The notes below the pieces were generated by a model. It did not search any database, was not told the origin of the DNA, and was given only the letters and a program-made list of their open reading frames with translations. The translations under genes and the position numbers were made by a program. A stretch of 64,000 bases of DNA from Narthecium ossifragum (Eukaryota > Streptophyta > Magnoliopsida > Dioscoreales > Nartheciaceae), in the NCBI GenBank assembly GCA_963920575.1, contig OY986965.1:18306957-18370956 (forward strand). The letters are read 5' to 3'. Positions 63,901-64,000 of this stretch are shown piece after piece (positions within the stretch are counted from its first letter, which is position 1; each line of letters opens with the position of its first letter).

Positions 63901-64000
63901 GCTTGAACGCTTAGCTGGTCACTCATTTTATTGTTTTCTTGATGGATTTTCAGGTTATAATCAAATTGCTATCGCCCCAGAGGACCAAGAGAAGATAACT
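60908..64000 (+). CDS. Athila1b gag-pol polyprotein, partial (runs off window)
   Basis: I read this frame codon by codon from ATG 60908 to 64000 and found no stop: 1031 codons. The start is the first ATG after the primer site; a second in-frame ATG is at 61046. Order: basic N-terminus; gag domain (about residues 80-220); CCHC knuckle CSICNVVGHRFDSC (301-314); Asn/Pro-rich spacer with an 8-residue duplication (SAIAQQGAAIAQ, around 395); aspartic protease DLGASVSLMP (from 627); linker; start of reverse transcriptase with WVSPVHVVPKK (about 940) and VRIDYRKLN (about 973). The catalytic YxDD, RNase H and integrase lie beyond the window. It provides particle, protease and replication enzymes and could serve Athila1a and 1c in trans. 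Confidence 0.92.
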   Translation, partial: MQGRRSRKGKLLPLNDKVDQIGWKKRSHKDSLSTSDLGVQEEEQEEMELNNNVRPLEEYARPTISTSPSCIALPAEARNYELKNLHFSMLPEFHGLPSKDALTFVKDYYATIQTFPLGGISEDHLRMRCFPYTLKDKAKRWLMSLPPGSLTTWDAIYNKFVSKFYSHAMTTNLRRQIPNFQQADGEPFHEAWDRFKMLLMQCPHHNYFLENQMQHFYDGLNLSCQTMADNAAGGAMFKRTPPEAYEIYEMLGSNSQQRETRNKARGIYELNQNDDTARQIAALNKKMDAMMSTQAKPVEVCSICNVVGHRFDSCPSGSEFPEYVQEQANLMNAYNPRPRFDPYANTYNPGWREHPNFSWKNTANASMPTANQSNPPVKSSLEATMLAFMQKIDLKMEKQDSAIAQQGAAIAQHDAVLKNVAASIGKLEVQVGQLADAVRPHVPGKFPSQPEQAKAVTVLRSGKIINNKINAEVIDECNDDASEEVETEEPSKKTLVATSAFDHEKRPKSIPEVHHNTPPPYVPPVPFLGRLKKAKMDKSYFEIYDILAKVNVNLPLLDVIRNIPAFSKFFKELSTSKRKYEPHEKVMVSETVSAVLQRKLPPKLKDPGSFNITITVGDTKIGEAMFDLGASVSLMPYSVFLQLGVGELKPTTMSLQLADRSIKYPLGIVQDILVQVDKLIIPDDFVILDMDDAPLHDRNLPILLGRPFMATAKTMINVHDGKLSMTVLGETVEFKVFESMSYPSNSFDCFSIDVLDSLVFSSFMQEQVKTNLEAALTMEKEELQNYEGAEEVIAALEALQPCFPDESRLDMLNKSYSKMVSSIISPPKLELKPLPNNLKYAYLSENETLPVIIASDITPLEEEKLLRVLRQHKTTIGWTITDIKGVSPTMCMHRIILEEDAKPIRDAQRRLNPNMKDIVREEILKLLDVGVIYPISDNKWVSPVHVVPKKSGITVVKNENNELIPTRMTTRWRVRIDYRKLNAATKKDHFPLPFIDQMLERLAGHSFYCFLDGFSGYNQIAIAPEDQEKIT

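Larger units (their letters stand above)
59172..64000 (+). mobile_element. Athila1b: apparently intact Athila-type element, 5' part
   Basis: It has a 5' LTR, a tRNA-Asp primer site and an uninterrupted gag-pol frame running off the window. It is inserted in Athila3 gag, with the left duplication candidate GTTAT (59167-59171). It is the same family as Athila1a and Athila1c, but coding continues beyond protease. Confidence 0.93.

Noticed and set aside
59172..64000. Integrated plant pararetrovirus
   Set aside because: LTRs, a tRNA-Asp primer site and gag-protease-reverse transcriptase order fit an Athila-type Ty3/gypsy retrotransposon. No movement or coat protein of a pararetrovirus is seen.

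Overview
The window is plant nuclear DNA made almost entirely of nested transposable elements; no intact cellular gene is visible. The evidence is Ty3/gypsy elements of Athila type (tRNA-Asp primer sites, DLGAS proteases), Tat type (dual RNase H) and Tekay type, Ty1/copia elements with tRNA-iMet primer sites, a Mutator-like element (MULE), two Helitrons and a Cassandra element carrying 5S-like sequence. The plant species cannot be named from the sequence. I use local labels: Athila1a (4.4-22.0 kb), Athila1c (42.4-46.7 kb) and Athila1b (59.2-64.0 kb) are one family; Athila2 (window start and 29.6-39.0 kb) and Athila3 (55.9-59.2 kb) are related families.

Layout. 1-438 is an Athila2-type LTR. 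439-4392 is the 3' part of a Helitron holding gene-like pieces, one of them a CDC20/FZR WD40 exon; it ends inside the Athila1a 3' LTR. Athila1a (minus strand, gag-protease only) has its 5' LTR split by a MULE (8747-20852, 9-bp target duplication). The MULE is split in turn by a young non-autonomous Tekay-type retrotransposon (11583-17688, 5-bp target duplication). 21960-28044 is a decayed Tat element with a fragment of a GPN2/QQT1-like GTPase gene. 28154-39897 is a Tekay-type LTR split by Athila2 (29551-39048), which itself carries a gag-only copia element (31984-34788). A three-LTR Cassandra array follows (40032-41248), then a GC-rich stretch, Athila1c, a second Tekay-type LTR split by a second Helitron with a 200-base gap, an unassigned AT-rich stretch with 108-bp tandem repeats, a decayed copia pol, Athila3, and the start of Athila1b, whose gag-pol frame is open to the window edge (1031 codons).

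How they fit together. Several elements cannot move alone: Athila1a and 1c end after protease, Athila2 lacks capsid and reverse transcriptase, the copia element keeps only gag, and the Tekay-type element keeps no coding sequence. Athila1b is the plausible protein donor for Athila1a and 1c. The MULE has convergent genes laid out like MuDR: a transposase and, in the mudrB position, a GRF zinc-finger/coiled-coil/membrane protein.

The most unusual signal is an array of paired GATCGATC palindromes, with 21-23 bp between the starts of the two members, in the LTRs of four otherwise unrelated families (Athila1, Athila2, a Tekay-type LTR and the copia element). In most of them the array lies just upstream of the TATA box. 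I do not recognise it as a described element.
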